A stretch of DNA of 64,000 nucleotides, taken from Escarpia spicata (taxonomy: Eukaryota; Annelida; Polychaeta; Sabellida; Siboglinidae). Made by a program: the position numbers and the translations under genes. The notes beneath the pieces were generated by a model. The model had not been told where the DNA came from and did not search any database. It was given only the letters and a program-made list of their open reading frames with translations. The stretch lies in assembly GCA_963995525.1 (NCBI GenBank), contig OZ023207.1:31910866-31974865 (forward strand). The letters are read 5' to 3'. This document shows, piece by piece, positions 58,276 to 64,000 of this stretch (position 1 is its first letter; every line of letters starts with the position of its first letter).

Positions 58276-59553
58276 TTCAGTGAAATCTCAGCCACATGAA
58301 CGAGTACTGGCGTCGGAGAACACAGACAAACATCAATGGACGTCCGTGACCGCAACATGTGTTCTCGCTCCCTAGACTCGGCTGTTTCCGTCACTCGTCA
58401 GTAAACACCTTGTCAGACCCGCCACGTCGTACATGTACGAATGTTTGTTTCGGGAATAGCACAACCGCGTCGCGTTTTAATACGAATTTGTTTAAAACAG
58501 AAACATCGTGGACACAGCCGGGTTAACTCCAGTTTATCCTGGATTTCTTTCTGTTGTCCTGTGCATAGTTCAGTCTATGACAAGCTTGAATAAACTTGTA
58601 TATCAGTAGTTTATAATATATTCCAAAAATTAGGATGAAACCTGTGTGACATCGTACCTTTAAAATACTCAGCGTTCATCTAATTGGTATTTGGTTAACT
58701 TTTTCAGTGTTTCTGGGAATTTGGAAATATCTTGAATTTATTCTTAGACAGGAATTAAATAAGGTAAACCTGTGTGATACTTTTACCATTTTACCAGAAC
58801 TCAATAAAAACAAACTGGAAAATCGCAGTGGATACTATGCACGTTTACTAATTTCAAACATTAATTTTAATAAGACGAGCGAAAATTGGAATTGAGGAAG
58901 CACATTTAAAATTAAAATAATGCACCTCATGTTTCTATCATGATCTTCGACGTCCTCTCACTTCTTTCCGCTCCTGATTAATAATTGTTAAATACACAAT
59001 TCGTTGATGAAATCAAATATGACAGTTTTGTTGTAAACAAATCGTCCCTTTTTAAATGTGAAATATAACAATTATCATAGGGTGATTCATTGGTCTGTCA
59101 AACTTCCGTTTGATCAAATTTCCTATGATAAAATGCTACAACAAAAATATTCAGACATGGAGTATAACATTGTTAATTTAGACGTACGATGCCATCGTAA
59201 AAGTTCGATAATTATGGCATAGTAATTACACGAAACACCTCGCATCATATATTGTTAACGCGTGAAATCGGTGTGTATTTCCTTTAAATTGCACGTTGGG
59301 GTAACAGAGGCCCGGATACCGACAATGTGGTTAGAAATGATTGCTGACCACCAGCTGCACCGGTGCGTGACGACTTGTCTTGATAGAAACTGACATGCGG
59401 TTATTGATCGCCCTTTATTCCGTCTCCATACGTGTTTATCATCCGCATGTTTGCATACAGATTGTTCATTTGTGCATCCGCAGTAATGGCGTCTAGCCAC
59501 TGGCGAACTCCCGGCCGCGGAGTGTAATGCGATATCGACAAGGACCGGAAGAA

Positions 59554-59616
59554 ATGGCGACTTCCTCTGAGGCGGAAGAGAAACATCGGAAGCGGGCTGC
59601 TGGGAAGGCGACACAC
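59554..59616 (+). CDS. Weak candidate first coding exon
   Basis: GAAATGGCG (good start context) opens 21 codons beginning MATSSEAEEKHRKRAAGK and ends at CAC-GTGAGTG, a strong donor. The neighbourhood is GC-rich. No downstream exon joins in phase: the nearest acceptor (59759-59760) would give a stop after about 12 codons. It could be a chance frame or the start of a gene whose other exons lie off the right edge. Confidence 0.2.
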
Positions 59617-59865
59617 GTGAGTGTGTCTCAATGTCTCTTTTGTAAAGGTCATTCTGAGTGATCGTGGTATAACAATGACGGTTTACTGGTGCATCCGATT
59701 GCAGCAGTAATCACCGTGACTAGAACGAACTATGGCAGTGATATCGCCGGTAGTATCCAGTGTCAATTGACGACAATGATCTTCCCCTTGCTCTCGTGAA
59801 GTGGGGTCCATGTCACTTAATTGTGAGTTTCTTACGCTTTTCTTGTTTAATCGTTCCATCTCTCT

Positions 59866-59891
59866 CCCTCTCTCTCTCTTTCTCCCCCCCC

Positions 59892-59936
<45 letters not shown>

Positions 59937-59938
59937 AA
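59866..59938. repeat. (CT)n-poly-C-(CT)n tract
   Basis: CTCTCTCTCTTTCTCCC, a run of about 19 C, then (TC)n. Polypyrimidine, capable of triplex formation. Confidence 0.97.
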
Positions 59939-60740
59939 TGACCTTCCATTCATGAAGGGACCAGCGTCCAAGATACTGCAGGTAGACTACCGCCTCTCGA
60001 GCGTCCACAAGAGTTGACACAACACACGTGTTGACGGTAATCTACGCAGTATTCGAGATAGTTGACGCCAAATGCTCCTATTGTTTATTGCTTTTCCGTC
60101 AGTTGTCACAGTTCATCCTTTCTCGCCCAGATCGCATCTACAATGGAGCAGTTGTCGTAAACACAAGCGACATCTTCCCTGTCTTCGTTACATCGGTGTT
60201 GATTATTGTTCTTTGCCTCTTAGTGTTAAGGATCTTCCCCTGGTTTGAAGCATGATACTATGCAGACATGCCTTATGTACTGCGTGCAGACATATTAAAG
60301 AAGACTACTCGTATGTAAAAGTTTTGCAACTGGTAGTTTTCTTTGTACGATCTTGAAACCAGACTGACTCGGTTAAGACAGCACGCAGTCGTGGCAGCTG
60401 CGATTTGTAGACCGATGTCATGTCTGGCGTTCGAAGGAGTCGAATGTGGCACGTGCTTGCCTTTACACAGGTCCGTAGCTCATCGAAGTGTCCGCACCAA
60501 CTGATGTATCGGGCCCCTGGGCCTCTTGGGTCATGCATAGAACAAGGATAGCCGTATCATGTAATAATAGTGAAGTGTTCAACTGCTCATGTGTTCATCT
60601 GACACCACGTTACCGCTGACATGTCCTCGAGCACCATCGTTGCCTGTGTCCGTACGACGCCTCTTCGCCTCGTTCCCACTGGTACGACAAGACGATACAT
60701 CGAGGTCCATGACACGACGTGTTGCAACAAAATAGACACG

Positions 60741-60905
60741 ACTGGCGCCGTGGTGTAGTCGTAGAACATCGGACTCTCAATCTCTCAAGGCAATTCGGGT
60801 TAGATTCATCTTGTTGCCGTTCCGAAATTTGAGCAGTTTACTGCACCCCCGCGTGGCTTCAGTTCATTTAGCTGTGTAACTGAAAACCTGGCTACAGAGA
60901 GTGGT
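60741..60905 (+). mobile_element. tRNA-derived SINE (family S, copy 2)
   Basis: A-box-like GCCGTGGTGTAGTCGTAGAAC, B-box-like TTCGGGTTAGATTCATC, then body TGAGCAGTTTACTGCACCCC, CGCGTGGCTTCAGTTCATTT and AACTGAAAACCTGGCTACAG. Confidence 0.75.
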
Positions 60906-60997
60906 GGATATTGTGTGCAGACAGTCTCCACGCAGTGACGGCAGCTTGGGTGAATGCTACCCAACTCAATAAGAGCATATTTTTACCGTTACATTGT

Positions 60998-61120
60998 GAC
61001 AATTGCTGCTGCTGTTGCTGCTGCTGCTGCTGTTGCTACTGTTGTTGCTGCTGCAGTTGCTGCTGCTGCTGCTTCCGCCGCTGGTGCTGCTGTTGGTGGT
61101 GGTGCTGCTTTTGCTGTTGC

Positions 61121-61218
<98 letters not shown>

Positions 61219-61300
61219 GTGGTGTTGCTGCCGCTGTTGGTGCTGCTGTTGCCGCCGCTGCTGCTGCCGCTGCCGCTGTTGCTGCAGCCGCCGCTGCTCC
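60998..61300. repeat. (CTG)n/(CAG)n trinucleotide region with 30 perfect CTG
   Basis: A 300-bp CTG/TTG/CCG-rich region with a perfect (CTG)30 at 61126-61215. All six frames lack stops across much of it, giving poly-Leu, poly-Ala, poly-Cys, poly-Gln and poly-Ser strings. I see no exon structure, so none is called coding. Confidence 0.97.
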
Positions 61301-61893
61301 AGCACAATCCATAACTGGTATTTTCCAAATATGTCAATTATCATCATTTTACTCACAATTTGTGTTACGTCACTTCACTCTTTCATCACGTAATATCTCT
61401 TAGTTATTTTTAAATTAATAATTCATACTTTGTAGACATATTTCTTTACATTTTATCAAACGTTATGATCACATATAATGCTCTAATAGTTACTGTATTT
61501 AAACACCACACACGCACAACGTGGATTTTTTCACTGTCTCGTCTAGACCGTATCGCACCCGGAAAAGAGCCGGCTTTGTGCAGATATTGTCAGTCGATGA
61601 CAGAGCGGCATTTAATGCGAATTCAGCTTGACCAGTCTTGCCATAACAGATATAAGTTACATCGGTGATGAATTGGCGCAGCGGATGGCGAACTGCGCAC
61701 ACGTTCAATGCCTTTGAAAATGTATCATGATTTGCAATAAAGCATAGGCTACGGAAGCCAGGCAGCGACCGCCTTGCTGAGTATTCAACGCGTGAGACTG
61801 GAACGATCTCGTTCCTTCCGTGCACACGGTCGCTCGGTAGCATTCACCCATACTGTAGTTACTGCGCGACGATTATCCGTACACAATACCCAC
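61301..61893. other. Intergenic, no gene recognised
   Basis: Short frames without support. Confidence 0.4.
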
Positions 61894-61965
61894 CATCACC
61901 TGTAACCAGGTTTTCAGTCATCCAGCTGAATGAACTGAAGCAACGCGGGGTGAACAAAACTGCTC
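61894..61965 (-). mobile_element. SINE body fragment (family S, copy 3, 5'-truncated)
   Basis: Minus strand TGAGCAGTTTTGTTCACCCC, GCGTTGCTTCAGTTCATTCA and GACTGAAAACCTGGTTACAG match the body of copy 2. The tRNA-like head is missing, as expected for 5' truncation. Confidence 0.75.
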
Positions 61966-63588
61966 ATACTTCGTGCGTGTTTATCTTGCGATTTTTCAGT
62001 GCGGTTCACAACAAATGCACAACACAAACATACAATGAGATAATATACTATGTGTTGGTAAGTCAACAAATAAGGAAATTCTGCACTGTTCAGAAGTAAT
62101 TGAACTGTACCAGCAAAACAGAAAGCATCCGCGCCAGTAAGACATGCTACAAACAAAACAAAAACACACCACGGCAGTGGCCAAACAGCAATGTGCATGT
62201 AAACGAATCCCCAAGCTATTAGCTATATGTCGTTTGTGTGGCGCCACTAGTCTCACTACGAGTTTCGATCATTCGATTCCCTACTCAACCTGGACTTAGC
62301 GCTGACCGTTTGAACTTAGCACTGACCTTCTGAACACGACGTCAAATAATTCCGATGAAATGTCATCGTGTGACGACCAGTACATGGAAGACCAAACCAA
62401 GACAGAACAGCCTTTTCCTTGGGTATGTCAGCAGTCTATATGAACGAATATAGATGCGTGGGACAGATGCGTAAAGTTGGAGGTAGGAATGAGGCATAGA
62501 GACGCGTGGAGACAGATGGATGGAGCCGGCTCGACGGCGGTGGTTGAGTCCTATAGCAACACGTGGCTACGGTAGGCGTCCCGCTTACATTGATGCTCTT
62601 GAATTGACAAACAAAGACACGTGCACTTACGCACGCACACGCATACACACACGCATTCGCGCACGTTCATCCGCACGCACGCACTCAGGCACACACAAGA
62701 TGTCCACCTTCAATGGTGGCCCATACTAGCATCCCCGCGTGGCTATAGTGTCGACCCTATGATATCCCCATCCATCAACGGGCAACATAAACCCAACAAC
62801 AGTGCGCACTGCCTGGAATATTAACGTGTCTTCACACCAGATCGGTGTAGAGAATTTATCGGTCGTAACGGCCGCTGTTTGTACGGGGCTAGTGTAAGTG
62901 CTGTGAGTGTCATGCGGAACACTGCACCGTTCGTCAATCGCACAACTCCGTCGAGGACAAAGCAGCATCGATGACTTAATCACAAGACCGGTGTTAAAGC
63001 CGCTTCATCAACTGATTTAGCACATTTAGCAAAGTCGGTTCTTTGACGTCCAAATACGTGTGACATAGAAACAATTCGCATTTAACCATATCGTGCAATC
63101 ACGTGACTATTCCAGTGTTGAGATGATCAGTTGGACTTAATCCGACATTAAATAAGTTGATAATTTGTTTATTGATTTCACCCAAACTATATAAAATGTT
63201 GCACAATTTACTTATTATTTGAACATGCTCTGGTGCGTATCTTCAGAATTGCGACGGTCATTACGGACTTAAGAACACAAATACCTTCAACATAGTTAGT
63301 ATAGTCTTAAGAAAAGGTACATTAAATAATAATTGAGAAACTAGGAAAGAGACGGCTTCCTTTTAAAGCTGCTTTCTCAGTCCAGTGCAATTTCGGTTCC
63401 TTTATATCCATATGTAGTAGTTTAAATATTGTGTGCAGTGCGTTTAATGCAAAATGCGTACGTTTTTATTCGTCTAAATAAATTATTTTGTTCGTTACAC
63501 ATGGCACCTAGCCATAGACAATTGCCAGGCAAGCATTTAACGGCAATCCGTTGAACTTTCCCGTCGGTCACGAGACGACAACGAAACA
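61966..63588. other. Intergenic, no gene recognised
   Basis: A CGCACGCACAC-rich patch at 62620-62700 and otherwise unremarkable sequence. Confidence 0.4.
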
Positions 63589-64000
63589 CATCACTATGTC
63601 CACTGTGACAGACACACTCCCACAACAACTGGCAAACACACCACTTTGTCCACTGTAACAGATACAGTCGCACAACAACTGGCAAACACATCAATTTGTC
63701 CACTGTGACAGACACACTCGCACAACAACTGGCAAACACACCACTTTGTCCACTGTGACAGATATAGTCGTACAACAACTGGCAAACACATCACTTTGTC
63801 CACTGTGACAGACACACTCGCACAACAACTGGCAAACACATCACTTTGTCCACTGTGACAGACACACTCGCACAACAACTGGCAAACACATCACTTTGTC
63901 CACTGTGACAGAAACACTCGCACCACAACTGGCAAACACATCACTATGTCCACTGCGACAGAAACACTCGCACCACAACTGGCAAACACATCACTATGTC
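63589..64000. repeat. 50-bp minisatellite, at least 8 copies, runs off the edge
   Basis: Units of 50 bp with GTCCACTGTGACAGACACAC and CAACAACTGGCAAACACATC. The right boundary is outside the window. Confidence 0.96.

Noticed and set aside
60911..61403. Poly-Cys, poly-Ala, poly-Leu and poly-Gln proteins
   Set aside because: CTG/CAG tract open in all frames. No exon boundary or conserved flanking domain was seen.
61465..61668. Frame with CRYCQSM, thought of as a reverse-transcriptase tail
   Set aside because: Too short, and no adjoining RT or RNase H motif could be seen.

Overview
This is animal nuclear DNA. Genes are split into small exons with GT-AG introns, and introns and intergenic DNA are rich in minisatellites, microsatellites, tRNA-derived SINE-like elements and DNA transposons. 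The encoded proteins and the repeat style (a dispersed element with a GGCAGACCTGTTC core, TTAA-flanked and hAT-like elements) suggest a lophotrochozoan, most likely a mollusc. The species is an inference and is not proven by the sequence.

Left half, minus strand: one gene fills about 4.06-30.74 kb, the orthologue of ECT2/pebble, the RhoA guanine-nucleotide exchange factor of cytokinesis. I could place 17 coding exons whose phases all join without a break into 686 codons: three N-terminal BRCT-type segments, a basic NLS linker with SP/TP sites, a complete Dbl-homology (DH) domain and the first part of the PH domain. The rest of the PH domain and the C-terminus lie beyond the left edge. Upstream of the ATG is a candidate promoter with CCAAT, E-box, E2F-like and CHR-like motifs.

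The most unusual feature is the relation between this gene and its minisatellites. Three arrays carry, in every unit, a copy of one of the gene's own splice sites together with the adjoining exon sequence. The intron between exons 13 and 14 (7813-11642) is about 90% built from a ~30-bp array grown out of its own 5' splice site (about 35 copies) and a 51-bp array grown out of its own 3' splice site (about 45 good copies plus about 4 decayed ones). The intron after exon 17 starts with a 42-bp array of about 17 copies of that exon's 3' end plus GTAAG donor. Other arrays in the gene (72, 48, 33 and 39 bp) are not derived from neighbouring exons. The 72-bp array derives from a dispersed element also present singly at 13.16 and 56.47 kb.

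Mobile DNA in and around ECT2: an hAT-like element (12.80-14.61 kb), a nested piggyBac-like cluster (15.44-18.34 kb) containing a second inverted copy and an unrelated 14-bp-TIR element, a clean piggyBac-like copy (22.97-23.83 kb), and a decayed pogo/Tigger-type transposon with transposase remnants (33.73-36.34 kb).

Right half: a three-exon class A GPCR gene of 400 codons lies on the minus strand at 39.72-45.35 kb. Its large first intron holds inverted, degenerate satellite-like repeats and a 19-bp minisatellite. From 45.4 kb to the end I find no convincing gene, only minisatellites (48, 68 and 50 bp), long CA/GC/ACTC/GCAT microsatellites, a 30-unit perfect CTG tract, SINEs with a shared core, and two pairs of dispersed duplicates. 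Minisatellites alone occupy roughly 12 kb of the 64 kb.
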